A stretch of 64,000 nucleotides of DNA. Origin: Laburnicola sp. R22_1 (lineage: Eukaryota > Ascomycota > Dothideomycetes > Pleosporales > Didymosphaeriaceae). The translations under genes and the position numbers were made by a program. Every line of letters starts with the position of its first letter. Within the stretch, counting starts at the first letter, position 1. Of the stretch, positions 49,074 through 61,551 are shown piece after piece. The stretch lies in the NCBI GenBank assembly GCA_014281115.1, contig JACONQ010000003.1:1736001-1800000 (forward strand), in the 5' to 3' direction. A model generated the notes under the pieces. The model worked only from the letters and a program-made list of their open reading frames with translations. It was not told the origin of the DNA and searched no databases.

Positions 49074-49540
49074 AGCTCTAGTAGTTGTTTACTAAGTTTT
49101 AGTTTTATAATACTCTTTCTATCCCTTTTAAAATAAGTATATAATGTGTTAGAAGCCAGATAGCTTATATATTAGAGTATTATAGAAGTAGCTAATAGTC
49201 TCTAGAGTAGGGCTTAGTAGCTTTAATAATAAATTAAGTCTATAGAGAAGCTAGTCTATATAGTAGCTTAATATAGTAGATTAGTCAATTCTAGTAAAAC
49301 TAGCCTTACTAGTAAGGGAACAAGGTTTAGTTATAATAACTAATGAGGCTAACTTTAGAGGTATATAGGCGGGTAATATATAGATTATATAAGGCGTAAT
49401 AGCTACAAAATAAATTTCTCTATATAGTTTCTTGCCCACTTTCTAGCTATTAGGACTATTAGAGAAGGGGAAATTTGCTCCTGCATAAAATAAGTAATTC
49501 TTATTTTTCTTAATTCTACTTAATATTTTATAATTTACTA
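49074..49540. other. AT-rich DNA between solo LTR and Tc1-1
   Basis: RIP-mutated sequence with no recognisable gene. It is the same kind of sequence as on either side of the two insertions. Confidence 0.6.
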
Positions 49541-49542
49541 TA

Positions 49543-51659
49543 CAGTAGGGTGACACAAAAAAAGCGCCTAGTAACAAGATATCTTTTTAAAAGTTATATA
49601 ACTAGGTGAGTTTTAATACTATGTAAATAAAAAGTATACCGTTTTAAGGAGAAGATTTAGGGGATTTGGTATAGAAGGTTAGTGAGAGCTTAGTAATCAG
49701 CGCTAACTAGAGGTATCTTAGTAAAGTTAAGGGAATTTTTTCTTAAAATTTTGACCCTGTATAACTTTTTTTTCTACGTAGATCAAATTCTATAACTTAT
49801 ATATATTATAGTTTAGTCTATAAGGACTATATAACCTAATTTTTATTATAGGTCTATTCATAGAAATAATAATTTTAAGGAAAAAGATAAAAATAAATTA
49901 AAATCAAACAATTAGATAGAACTAGTAAACAATATATAACTAGTACTTAGTACACTATCCTTTAGCCTCTATAACGTCATTATAACGCTTAGGCAAAGAT
50001 AGTATACAATAATCTATAGCCTCCTGTGGAATTAAATCCCACTCCTCTTGTATAGCTCTTTTAAAGGCTTCTACACTAGATTTACTAGTGCCAAAGCCTA
50101 AAGAAGCCCTATTTCTTTTTCCTAGCCTATCTTTTAATAGACTCCAAACGTTTTCTATAGGATTTAAGTCTGGTGAATAGGGTGGATGCCCAAAAACAAA
50201 GACTTTATTCCTAGAAAACCACCTTTTCACCTGTGGAGTTCCGTGGATCTTCGAATTATCCTGTTGAAATTTCCAGCCTAGTTATAATTAGTATAAAAAA
50301 TAAGATTATAAAAATATAATATATATATATATTATATATATTAAAAGAAAAAAGAAAAAGAAGAAAAAGAGGTACTTTACTTACCTCATTTTAAAAGAGA
50401 TTTTAAGACAGGATTTAAACACTCCTGTATATATCTAGTGTTATTAAAGGTCCTAGTTTTAATAAGGTCCCTTAAAAACACTAGTTCAGAACGTCCTCCT
50501 ATCCAAATACAGCTCCAGACTGAGATAGAAATATCTCGCGCTTTCAGTGAATTAGTACTATCTCAAAAAAAAGGTATAAAAAAGGTAAAATAGTCCAATG
50601 ATAGAGAAAAAAGGGCTCTATAATTCTGGAATTTAAAAAAAAATAATAACTTACTAGTTGTTCGGTTTTGGCGCTGTTCAGGCCTAATTTTCGATTTTCC
50701 CCTTTTTCTTATATATTCTTGCCTATTACCATGCCCCCTTTGGATAGTAGACTCGTCAGAAAATATAACTTTAGCAAAGTTAATATTTTCTAGCTCCTTA
50801 ACTATCTCTTTAGCCCAGAATTCTCTTCTTTTAGCTCTTTCTTTAGTTAAATAGGCCTTTTTCTTAGAGACGTTAAAAGAATAGTCTTCTCCTTTTAAAG
50901 CTCTCTATAACGTCCTCTTAGTAAAGCCAAAACTATTCTCTTCTAATAGCCTCTTATTTGTCTTCTTAGGGCTTTTAGTTAAATCCCTATTAATAACTCT
51001 TTTCTCCCTAGAAGTAACCTTAGTTACTCTCCCTTGTTTTACCCCTTTTAATAAGTTATCTCCCTCATTTTTGTTATTAATACGTCTAATAGCGGTCTTA
51101 ATAGATTGTAGAGGCTTATTAAGGGTAGTAGCAAAAGTAGAATTAGAAGTATTTGCTTTTTTAAGTACAGAAACTTAACTTTCGAGTTTTGACAATTTTG
51201 GCTCCATTCGAGGAAATACAAAAGAGAAAATTTACTAGACAAAAGATATTATAATATACTATAATCTTAGTAATTAATCACGTGATTTTACTAACTTTTA
51301 AAATCACGTAATTTTTTAACCTTAAATAATTTCTTAATTAAGTTATATAAGTACTCCGAGATTTTCTTTACGTAATCTACACCAGGCCTAGAATAGCTAG
51401 TAAAAATATTAGCCTAGTAGCATACTAAATAAAAAAGTCATAACGCCTTAAAAATTGACTTTTTAGAAACACTAAGTTTAGAGATAGATACCTTAAGGAC
51501 CCTGCTTAGTAAGCATGTAACTAGTACCTAATCTTAGTCTCCTATATGCCCTCTTTAAAACCGTATACTTTTTATTTGCATACTATTAAAACTCACTTAG
51601 TTATATAACTTTTAAAAAGGTATCTTTTTACTAGGCGCTTTTTTTGTGTCACCCTACTG
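49543..51659 (-). mobile_element. Tc1/mariner transposon 1, complete
   Basis: The element is 2117 bp with about 109-bp terminal inverted repeats (49543-49651 and 51551-51659, about 7 differences) starting CAGTAGGGTGACAC. They are flanked by TA (49541-49542 and 51660-51661). One transposase gene on the minus strand lies between. Long inverted repeats and two introns in the transposase are notable for this family. Coding parts carry few RIP-type changes. Confidence 0.95.
49955..51207 (-). pseudogene. Tc1-like transposase with two introns, inactivated
   Basis: Predicted exons are 51207-50655, 50540-50385 and 50277-49955 (1032 nt, 343 residues plus stop, the usual Tc1 length). Both introns (50541-50654, 114 nt; 50278-50384, 107 nt) start GTAAGT, end AG after an ACTAAT-type branch site, and are in phase 1; splicing keeps the frame. 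Exon 1 has an N-terminal helix-turn-helix region and the first catalytic Asp in FSDES. Exon 2 carries VWSCIWIGGRSELVF. Exon 3 opens with WKFQQDNSKIH (second Asp) and PYSPDLNPIENVW (Glu), spaced as DD34E. The triad is intact. It is broken by TAA at codon 11, one TAG (expected CAG) in exon 1 and TGA (perhaps CGA) at the end of exon 2. Confidence 0.92.
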
Positions 51660-51661
51660 TA

Positions 51662-52690
51662 CTTTAAGGTAAAGAAAATATACTCTAGCAATATCTACTC
51701 TAGTGTATTTACTAATTGTTAATAGCGCAATTAATTACTACCATTTTTTTCTTTAGAATTATTATAGCAATTTAGCAAAGTAGTTTTAGTTTATCTTTAA
51801 GAATATCCTATTTCTTATAAAGATTAATGCTAGCTAAGTAGAATTCCTTAAAAGTAAAGCTAGTATGAAGAGGTTACTATTTAACATAGCTAAAAATAAA
51901 TGCTAAGTAAGTACTAGCATTTTTATACTATTTCTTATCCTTATTCTTAAAGTAACTAACTCTAATATTCTCTAGGTAGTTCCTACTATTTTAACAGCTA
52001 AAGGAAGACGCTGCAATAGCTAATACTAATATTAAGATTGCTAAGGGTAGCAAGACTACTATAGAGGAGGATAATAATAAAAATAATAATATTAATAAGG
52101 ATAATAGCATAACTACGCTAATTAGGTAGTATATTAAAGTTAATATAATAAGATTATTAAATTCTTTAAATATAAGCTAGCGTAATGAAAGTAGTATATT
52201 ATAAATAGTCTATATATACTTATATAACTTTTTCTTCCTATACTATAAATTTCTACACATTAAGTAGAGACGCTTTAGTATCCCTATGCTTGGCATCTCC
52301 TCAACAATGTGTGTCTTGACATGGTCGATATAGGCACTTTCCTTTTCTATTTATAGATATACTCTATCTCTTATATAATATAGACAGTAACCTACTACTA
52401 CTAAAAACCTATAAATAAAAATAGGGCTATATATAATATTAAGATTACTAGTATAGCAATAGATATATATATTCTAGTTATGTTTACTAGTTTTGTAAAA
52501 ACTATATTTAAAGCAAAACTCTCTATAAAGTAGTAAATAAATTAAAGTATAAAGCTTATATATTTCCTCTATATAAATATACAAATTAATAATACTGTCT
52601 ACTATATAATAGCAAGAATCCTATTTGTAATAAAGAAAATTTAGCAATATTATAGTAACATAATAAGAACTAAGATATATAGTAATAGAT
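51662..52690. other. AT-rich RIP-mutated DNA with a small unmutated patch
   Basis: No gene is recognised. At about 52288-52345 a short stretch keeps many CA and TG dinucleotides (CTCAACAATGTGTGTCTTGA), unlike everything around it. It may be a short recent patch or a sequence too short or unique for RIP. Confidence 0.55.
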
Positions 52691-52699
52691 TTTATATTA

Positions 52700-52827
52700 T
52701 TAGTTCTCTTGTATAATACTAAAGATCTTCGTTATATTAAGATTCTAACTAAGATCGAATCCGCACTATACACAAAGAGGAGTAAAACAAGAGGCACTAA
52801 AATCCAGCACCTAGCACACAGCTAAGT
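52700..52827 (+). repeat. Repeat family D, left-end fragment (copy 3)
   Basis: This matches the left ends of D copies 1 and 2: AAAGATCTTCGTTATAT, then GATTCTAACTAAG, then GGCACTAAAATCCAGCACCT. It is the least mutated version (it keeps CAGCACCTAGCACACAG). It stops just before the gypsy F relic, which suggests that D left ends could be the LTR of a gypsy family related to F. Confidence 0.65.
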
Positions 52828-52829
52828 GT

Positions 52830-55800
52830 TTTATATAAGTATATCGTAGATTACTTATAAAGAGGCTCAATATAATATTCAAGGTTACTAGCTAAAGTAC
52901 TAATTCTTTTTATAAAGAAGAAGGATAGTATATTAAGGCTATGCGTAAATTACTATAGCCTTAATAAGATTACTATTAAGAATTGCTATATATTACCTTT
53001 AATTACTAAGTTCTTAGAACGATTAGTAAAAGCAAAGTTCTTTACTAAACTTAATATTTAAGAGACGTATTATAGAATAAGAATTAAGAAAGGTAATAAA
53101 TAGAAGATAGCTTTTTATACAAAGTATAGACACTTTAAGTATTTAATAATGCTATTTAGTTTAACTAATACTTTAGCATAATTCTAGAAATATATTAATA
53201 AGGTTCTAGTAGGACTAATTAATATAATAGATATTTTCTCATTAGATAATATACTTATCTTCTCTAATATAAAAGACAAATATGAATAATATAAAAAAAG
53301 TTATTAAAAGACAATATAAGACTAAACTATATATTAAACTTAGTAAGTGTAAGTTTTATTAGAAAGAGATAGAGTACCTAGGCTATATTGTTAGCTAAAA
53401 GGAGTTATAGTGTATAAAGACTATATAAAAATAATTATAAAGTAGCTACTCTCTAAGATAGTGCGTATTATTAGAGTATTTATTAGTTTTATAAATTATT
53501 ACTAGATATTTATTAAAGGATTGTTAAGAGTAGCTCTACCCCTTACTAAACTTACTTAGAAGGAGTCTAATACTACCTAGGGTAGATATACTTAAATAAG
53601 GGAGGAATGCTAACCTTTATATTTAGATATATAGGTAAGAGTCGCTTTTAAAAGGTTAAAGGCTATATTTATAAAAGTGCCTATATTAGTATACTTTAAG
53701 TCTTATAGAGATATAAGACATAAGATAGACGCCTTAAGTAGTATACTATCTAGTATACTAAGCTAGAATATATCTAAATCTAATAGAACTCTATAATAGC
53801 AACCTGTTAGTTTCTTTTTATAGAAGCTAGATAGCGCACAACTTTAATATAATATATATAATAAGGAATTGCTAGCTATTAATAGAAGTGTTAAATATTA
53901 GTAATACTACTTATTAAGTATTCTATTTACTATTCTTATAAATTATAATAACTTATAATAGTTTATAGATATAAAGAAATTAAAGTACTAGTAGGTTAGG
54001 ATCTATAAGAGACTAGCAGAGTATAATTTTATTATTATCTACTAGGTAGGGAAGGAAAATCTAGTTAACAGACTATTAAGACGCTCTAACTATATAAGCA
54101 AGGCGCAACACCTAGTAAAGAAAAAAAATAGGGCTTATATAAAGCCTTTAGAATTATTATTAAGTAAGAATACTTTTAATAAACTAACTACCTAATTAAT
54201 TAGTGCAATTATAAGATTCTAATAAGCGGCACCCTAGGAATAAAGGCAGCTAAGAAGGCGCAAGCCTAGGAGAGCAATTATAGAAGAGCTAATATTATTA
54301 ATAGAGGATAGTTCTAAATCTAACTTAAAGACCAAAGATAAAGTTAAGGCTCTAGGAGAATCTTAATTCTAACAGTTAGGTAAGAAGTTGCTAGAAAAAG
54401 GCATAATAGAGCAGAATAGAATTAAAGTGCTTATAATAAGTGTAGAAAAGGTAAAGGCCCTTTAAATATGCTATAATAGCCCTATAGATCGATATTTTAA
54501 AGTAAAGAAAATATTAAAAAAGTTATAAAAGTATTTCTGATAGAAAGAAATACAACGTAAAGTTAAAAACTACTATTAAAACAATTTAAAGTATACAATA
54601 TCTATTGCGTCTTAATACTAACTATATAGTCTTTTAAATCCTTTGCCTATACTAAATAGTCCTTAAAAGGACATTAACTTAGATTTTATTATAGACTTAT
54701 CTCCTTGCTAAATACTTAGCTAAGTCTATAATGCTCTTCTAGTAATAGTAAACTATCTAATAAAGATAGCTTATTATATACCTACTAGAGTAGATTAGGA
54801 CACAAAAACCCTAGTAGAAGCCTAGATTTAGAATATTATTAGATTATATAGCAGTCCTAAAACAATCTTAATAGACAGAGATCTAATAATAAACTCTTAC
54901 TATTAGGACTTTTGTTATTATTACCTTAGCACTATAAGAGTGTTATTATTAGCCTATTATCTATAAATAGATAGGCAAACTAAAAGGCAAAATTAGACGC
55001 TTGAGTAGTATCTTTAGTGCTCTTACTACCTAGAATTAAACAACTAGGCAAAGTGGTTACTAATTATGAAATTTATATATAATAATAGTATAACTATAAT
55101 AACTAGAGTAACTCCTTTTTATGCATACTATAGAGCGGATCCTTATGCGCTAGAATAGTCTAGAATACTACTTAGTAGTAGAGAATCGCTATTAGGCATA
55201 TTAATTATAGTAAAAGTTATTACATTATAGGCTTAATATAAAATAAAGATTATAGCAGCAAATATATACTAGAAAAAGTACACTAATAAGAAGAGGAAGT
55301 ACTTTAGTCCTAAACTAAAGGATTAAATGTTTATATTTACTAGATATCTAAACTTTATATAACCTAAGCGTAAACTTAATTAGAAGTTTATTAAACTAGG
55401 TATAGTTACCTATCTTGTAGGAAAAGAAGCCTATAGAGTTAACTTCCTAGAACTAAACGCATACCTAGTCTTTTTTATATTATTATTAGAGCTATATAAA
55501 CTAAGGGGAGCAATTAAGTGTTAAGTAGGTTCTATTATAGACACCCTATACATATTTAGCAATAATATATACTATATAGAGAAGGTGCTAAAGAGTAGAC
55601 AATTATTAGTTAGAATCTAGGAATACCTTATTAAATAGAAAGGTTACCTAGAAGAAAAAAACTTATAAAAGCTAGACACTAATCTAAGTGCTAACGCTAT
55701 TAAAAAATTCTAGAAAAAGAAGAATATTCTAGAACAGCGTTAAAGAGGCTCTTATTTAGGTTAAATAACTGTAGAAGGGAGATAAAAGAACCTCCTTAGA
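52830..55800 (+). mobile_element. Ty3/gypsy chromovirus F, 5'-truncated
   Basis: Pol-only remnant of a chromodomain-bearing gypsy element on the plus strand. Gag and protease are missing. Sequence begins shortly before the reverse transcriptase and ends after the chromodomain. No paired LTRs were found, although the family D left end lies directly upstream. It is heavily RIP-mutated. Confidence 0.82.
52900..55745 (+). pseudogene. Chromovirus pol: RT, RNase H, integrase, chromodomain
   Basis: Landmarks on the plus strand follow in order. Reverse transcriptase covers about 52905-53290: KKDSILRLCVNYYSLNKIT, YILPLI, FTKLNI, then DNILIFS, where the YLDDILIF Asp-Asp is reduced to Asp-Asn. RNase H covers about 53680-54080: KIDALSSILS, FFL*KLDSAQL, KELLAI, with an ENLVNRLLRR end. 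Integrase core covers about 54660-54930: a DINLDFIIDL start, ALLVIVNYL and LIDRDLIINS, the second Asp block. The C-terminal chromodomain covers about 55580-55745: YLIK*KGYLEEKN with a KLDT end, which would target insertion to heterochromatin in living relatives. Stops are mostly TAG at Gln or Trp positions. Confidence 0.86.
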
Positions 55801-58800
55801 AAATTTTAATTCCTTTCTTTTATAGATAAGAAATTAAACTTAGATTAACTATATAATTAGAGAACTATTACAGAAAGTACACTCGCTACCTTTACTTATT
55901 TTTCTCTATAGAGGGTTTTTTACTGCATTTATAAAGGTGTTTAATAGTGTAAGGTGTTATAGAGATAATACTAACTTAAAGATATTATAGTATTTTTAAG
56001 GGTTAGTTATAAAGGACTATAAATAACTATAAGAGTATATTATACTTTACTTAGAGCTAACAAAAGGGAATATTGTAAGAATCTAGAATTAAAATATTTT
56101 AGAGCGTTACTACCTACTAGAAGACGCTATTTAAGTTCTAACAGACTCCTATATTATAGGAAGCTATCACTTCTAGGGACTCTAAGGTATAATAGCCTTA
56201 GAAGTCCCCTATATATATATATTAGCCTAAGGCCCTAAAGTAACTAAAAGTACTACTAAGAAGCTAAAAAGACGCTATCTATAACTATAGCTATAAGTAG
56301 GACTTTTACTATTACTCTAAAACATCTAACAATATATTAGTCTATATTTATTCTATAACCACGTTAGTATATAATATAATAGGACAATAGGCAGAATTAT
56401 AAACCTTATTTTACTTTAGAGTTCTACCCTTGTAGGATTCATAGTTAATAGCCTTCTTATAGTAATATTACTTAGTCTTATACTTTGTATTAGTATAAGG
56501 GCGCTTCTTAGTAAAGTAATTAGTTAATTAACAAATATTGCTACTATTATAGACATAAAGATTCTAGCCGTAAGGCTTAAATAAACTAAGCAATAATTAG
56601 TTAATAGAAAGCGCTATAAGAATAACTACATCTACTTAATATAGTTTATAAGCCTCTTAGCAGTCTTATAGATATAGTTCTTATTCTTCTTAGAGCTATT
56701 ACTATAAAGGAGAGTCTAAGCAGCTATAAACTATTAAGCTTAGTATTAAAGTTAATAGGACACTATACTATCTTAGTTAGTAGTATAAGGGCGCCTAATA
56801 TAGGCAAGTATTACTATAAGGTAGTGTTTATTCTAAATTAAGCAATTACTATATCTTAATAGCTAAACACTATTAATTTAAATTTATAGGATAAGATTAG
56901 TATTTAGAAAGTAATATATATAGAGTAGATTCTCTTTATAAATAAGTTTAATATAGTAGACGCATAGATTAGAATTATTAGGCTAGTTATAAGCTAACTT
57001 AGTCTACTATATAGTAAGCGTCTTCTTAAGGGCTATAATACTATAAAAAGAGATGTTAGAGAGTATTAAGATGATAGAAGCAGAATGGTATATATTAATT
57101 TAACTAGTTAAGGTGCAAGAAGTAAGGATAAAGTAGAGGCAGGTAAGAACTAAAATAACTACGCTAAGACTTACTTAACAGCACCTTTAGCTTCTAAATT
57201 AGTTAGGTGTCCTAAAGCACCTTAATAGTGTAATAGCGCCTAATATAATAATAATTATTACTATATAGTTATAAAACTAGCAATTATTTACTTTTTAAGC
57301 AGAGATAATAGGATATTACACGTTTTAATCTTCTAGAGCAACTTAGGTTAAGTTAATTCTAGAAGGAGGATACTATAAGGCCTTCTTATTACTTAGGTAG
57401 CTAAATAGGGCCTTATGTCTTCTTTGGGCCTAGTAGGAGTTTAGATAAAAATCCCCTTACTTTAGATAAGAGTGGGTAGCGATTTGTCTTATTACTACTC
57501 ACCTCCTAATATTATCCTATTCGGTCTTATTAATTATTAGGTGTCCTAATAACACTCTTATAGTCTGCTAGTGCGTGTTAGCTATTATACCTAGACAGTT
57601 TTGCGCAATACACATTATATCTAGTGACTTGATTAATTTTAGGTTTTTTAGAAGCTAAGCACTTAGTAAAAGAATTATTAGATATAATCTTATTATCTTT
57701 ATCTAGATTATATTAGAGCCTATACTCTATATAGTATAGAAGTTAGGCAGCGTATTATTACAGTCTTAAGGCTCTTATATTGCCTACTATTATATTTATC
57801 CACCCTATAAGGCGTAGAATAAAGAAGATTAGTAAGATAAAGTCTATATGTAGCTATATAAAAGGGTGCAGTTATTATATATAGACGTAAACAGGTTAAA
57901 GTATTTAGACTAGCCTGCGCTTGCTAAGGTTATAAAAAGCAGCTAGCTATTAGAAATAAGGCAGCTGCTATACTAGCTGCACTGCCGTAATATTCTAGCT
58001 ACTACTAAGGTAGAAGAGGGTAAGTTAAAAGAATAGCGCGCGTTAGCTATTATAGCCTTGTCTTTTAAGGCGCTTATATTACTTACTATTGTATTTGTCC
58101 ACCCTATAAGGCATAGGAGTAGAATATATCTTAGACCTAGGCCCTAGTTATAGTACTTTTAATAAGGTAATTTCTAAATATGGTTAGAGTAGTATAGTTA
58201 TATAATTAGTACCCTAGTAGAGAAATATTTTGCACACTTATATTAGTATAATTAGCTATTATTTATTTATAGCAAATTCTCTTCTAGCTTAACATTCTAT
58301 TAAATTTATTATACTTATAATTTCTACCTTTTATAGTAGTAAATTACTTCTACTATAATAATCTTGGCTATCCTATAACGTTTTATTTTTAAATATTATA
58401 GACAATATTATAAAGCTAAGAATAAGATGCTTAAAACCTTCTTTAATTTATAATGTCTTAAACATAAACTTCTAAATAAGGATTTATATATATATATATT
58501 ATTTAAGGCGTCCTTTTCTTTCTTTTAATTCTTTATTCTTAATCTCTACTACAAAACATTCCCTAATACTAATATTAACTAGCTATACCTTTAAATTTAT
58601 AAATTTTCTAAAGATAAGCTATTATACGTTTAGTTTCTCTTAACCTTAATTATTATATTAGCTAATTTAACTTTAATCTAGTAAATTCTATAATCTTAGA
58701 AATGTTAGCTGTAAGCAGGCTTAATAGCAATCTCTAGATATATATTAGGGGATAGACAAACATACTAGTATTAGTTAAACAAATTAGCTAGTATGTTTCC

Positions 58801-59030
58801 TTTATAAATAGGATAATTCCGAGCTATATCTATATTTTAAATATTGCAGGTAAGTAGTAAATCCATTAGATATCTAGTTAGTAGAAGGCAGGGCGCGCTA
58901 TTTTAAGTTATAGTTTAATAACAATTAATATAGTTATAAATTCAGCGTTTAGGACTATATTAATAAGATATATAAGTCTTATAAGTCTATTTATATATTA
59001 TACTTAAAAGATAAGGTATATAATTTTAGA
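55801..59030. other. AT-rich RIP-mutated DNA, no gene recognised
   Basis: No domain is recognisable. A GAAGGAGGATACTATAAGGCC segment near 57364-57384 resembles a polypurine tract beside an LTR start (TG changed to TA), but no partner LTR was found. Repeats of about 60 bp occur near 57762 and 58062. Confidence 0.5.
57762..58122 (+). repeat. Direct repeats of about 60 bp, 301 bp apart
   Basis: The segments at 57762-57827 and 58062-58122 share TTAAGGCKCTTATATTRCYT, then ACTATTRTATTTRTCC and ACCCTATAAGGC. The differences are transitions. A weaker related block (GCGTGTTAGCTATTATA) is near 57565. They may be short LTR remnants or a decayed tandem array. Confidence 0.5.
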
Positions 59031-60227
59031 AAGAGAAGTATCGCAGACCTTTTAGTATATAGTATAACGCTATAAGGAAAAGCTATAGGTGTGCTAAAAA
59101 TATATTAAAAAGGTAAAGCAGCTTAGAGATAGGTTAGAGGACTAGAAACTATTTGTTAGCACGTGCAAATTAGCCTCTTATACTAGAGATAGTTAATTAT
59201 AAGATGTACTAGGTACTAAAGTTAATAATATAATATGTAATTGCCTACGCGTATTATAAAATTTATAACTAGAGATTAAATGTTTATCTATCTACTATAT
59301 AATATTAAACATCTTTGTCATGTGGAGATTCTAACTAAGGTTAAGTTCGCACTATATATAGAGAGGAGTAAAATAGAAGGCACTAAAATCTAGTACCTAG
59401 TATATAGTAGTAGTAACAAAATATATATAAAATAATAATAATTTTATTATTAACTTTCTTTATAGTAGTATTATTAATAGTAGTTAATAGACAGTCTGCT
59501 ATTTAGCATAACTAAGTTATATATTATTATTTTTAACTAGTGGACTATTAGAGAGTTGTAGTAGACCGTAAAGTTATAATTACAAAAGTAGTATGGGTAA
59601 TAAGACGCTTAACTATAGTTTAGTTATTGCGTTTACAATCTAGCAGTAGCGTAACTATAGTTTACTATATATATAGTGTATAAAGTCTATCTATTCTTAT
59701 AATATTAGTAATGTCTAGTACACTAAATCTTTATTTTTAACGCACAACCACTACTACTATCTTTTAAATCTAGCTCTTTATCTATTATATCTAGCGACGC
59801 AATAATATTTTAGTAGCCTAACTATGCTACTTTTTCTATATAGGGCAGCATAGCTATAGTGGAGTTCTAAAAGTATATAAAGAATTAGCTAGGCAAAGTT
59901 AAGAATAATTTCTAGAGATTTAGTAATCTTATATAGTAAGTAGGGTTGTTAGAGGGGCCTTTTAATCTTAATATCTTTAATAACACCTAGCCCTAGCTAT
60001 TTAGGCCCTATTAGCTAGTTTTATAACTCTAGATTCTAAAGTGCAAAGCACTTCTTTAGTACCTAGATAGAGGGTTAGGTTAGGCGTTTATACTGTAATA
60101 ATAGGACAAAGCAAAGGTATTACTAAAGAAGCTTAAATATAAGGACTAGCAAAGCAAAGGCATAGGGCGGCTGCTAGATAATAAGTAATAGTTTCTTAGA
60201 GACTATAGGAGTTTAAAAGTGCAGCTA

Positions 60228-61551
60228 CAGTGCCAAGCCAAAAGTCTGTTCCCCCAACACGCTAACGCGCGTACACTAACACCAACACCCTATTTTCAAC
60301 ACTACATTACTCCACCAATATGAGCTCTTTTGGTGTAGAAATTTCAGGAAATCGTCGCCGCAATGCCGAATTATCTGTCCAGCAACGGGATTTAATTATC
60401 GCGAAGTGTGAGGCGGGCGCGTCATCGCGGGAGTTGGCTAAGGAGTTTAACTGTACGCGTCGCTATATCAACAAAACACTTTAGAGATATAGAGAACAAC
60501 ACTACAATTAATCGCGGCCTTAATTAGGGCATCCCTAGGCGCTTAATACACATAACAAGCGTGTACTCTATTAAGAGGCACGAAAAAACCCAAGAATCAA
60601 ATACCCAGCCCTCCTCTGCAAGGCCTCCCTCCGCCGCAGCTCTTAAACAACTGCATATCGCGCATTAAAGGCAGAGAGCCTGACCAACTTTCGGGCAGCG
60701 CGGAAGCCCAAGATCACTCGCGCAGTGGCCCAGGAGAGGCGTTAATTCGAATGGGAATATCGCAATTAGGATTGGCGCGGACAGCCCTTCCAGTTCTTAG
60801 ATAAGTGCTCTATTCAAAGACGCTCTGGCGGCACATCTACATAGGTTTTTCGCCTCCCACACGAGAAATGGAGACATAAGATAATCGAGGAGACAGTTAT
60901 ATTAAGATCTCGCGCGGCAATGGTGTGGGCGAGTATCTGGCTTAATTGGAGAGGGCGGGTTCGGCGGAGTCCCTTAGTGATTATGCCCAGGGACCCAGCA
61001 GCTCATCGCAAAGGATACAGCGCATAGAGTTATATTAAAGCTCTACGCAAAGGACTCCTCTGTAATTATTACGCAGGAGATATCTATATGCACAACAACG
61101 CGCCCATCTATAGGGCGCGATAGTCGCTCGATTTTTTAGCGGAACACAGCATACAACTAATCGAGTGGCCGCGTTATTCCCCTAATATTAACCCTATTAA
61201 ACATCTCTGGTGGTCCCTTAAGAGAGAACTCCATAAGCGTTACCCTAATATAGGCGACCTTAGCGACAGCAACAAGGACTTTGAGACCTTCTGCGCGGCG
61301 TTGAAAGATTGCTGGCGTAGGATCCCTAATTCGCTGATTCGCAAGCTTATACTTAGTATGCCGCGCCGCCTACTTGCTCTCTGGCGTGCGCGCGGGTATT
61401 AAACAAAATATTGATCAAATAATTATCTCTATATCAATTATCAACTCTCCGGGAGCGATATTGGGGGTGCCGGAGCGCTCTGCGCGATGGGGTGGTGATA
61501 ATGGCGGACCTCGCTTACCCCTGCGGGGAACAGACTTTTGGCTTAGTACTG
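60228..61551 (+). mobile_element. Tc1-like DNA transposon 2, complete
   Basis: The element is 1324 bp with 27-bp terminal inverted repeats (60228-60254 and 61525-61551, two differences) reading CAGTRCYAAGCCAAAAGTCT and then GTTCCCC. They are flanked by TA (60226-60227 and 61552-61553). One transposase frame lies on the plus strand. It inserted into family D copy 2. It has normal CA/TG content over much of its length, but the transposase carries many RIP-type stops. Confidence 0.95.
60320..61402 (+). pseudogene. Tc1-like transposase, 360 codons, catalytic residues mutated
   Basis: One register of 361 codons from ATG 60320 to TAA 61400-61402 without indels, closed by about ten TAG/TAA codons. 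The N-terminal helix-turn-helix covers about codons 17-52 (LSVQQRDLIIAKCEAGAS, then SRELAKEF). The catalytic core has the first Asp kept in FLDKCS (D161; the next residue, usually Glu, is Lys). The second is Asn in YMHNNAP (N259, usually HDN). The final Glu is Lys in SPNINPIKHLW (K294, usually E). The 34-residue gap fits DD34E. All these changes are G-to-A. No intron is needed. The core motifs are those of Tc1-like (impala-type) fungal transposases. Confidence 0.93.

Noticed and set aside
47400..52650. One long plus-strand gene running through the solo LTR and Tc1-1, with only TAG/TAA stops
   Set aside because: The stop density (about 12 percent of codons in 49069-49542) is no better than expected by chance in this AT-rich DNA, TGA is rare everywhere because TpG is depleted, and no domain was recognised.
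52735..52765. tRNA B-box-like sequence in family D (GATCGAATCC), suggesting a tRNA-derived SINE
   Set aside because: No A box or foldable tRNA was found upstream, and the other D copies do not keep the box. An LTR-end reading fits better.
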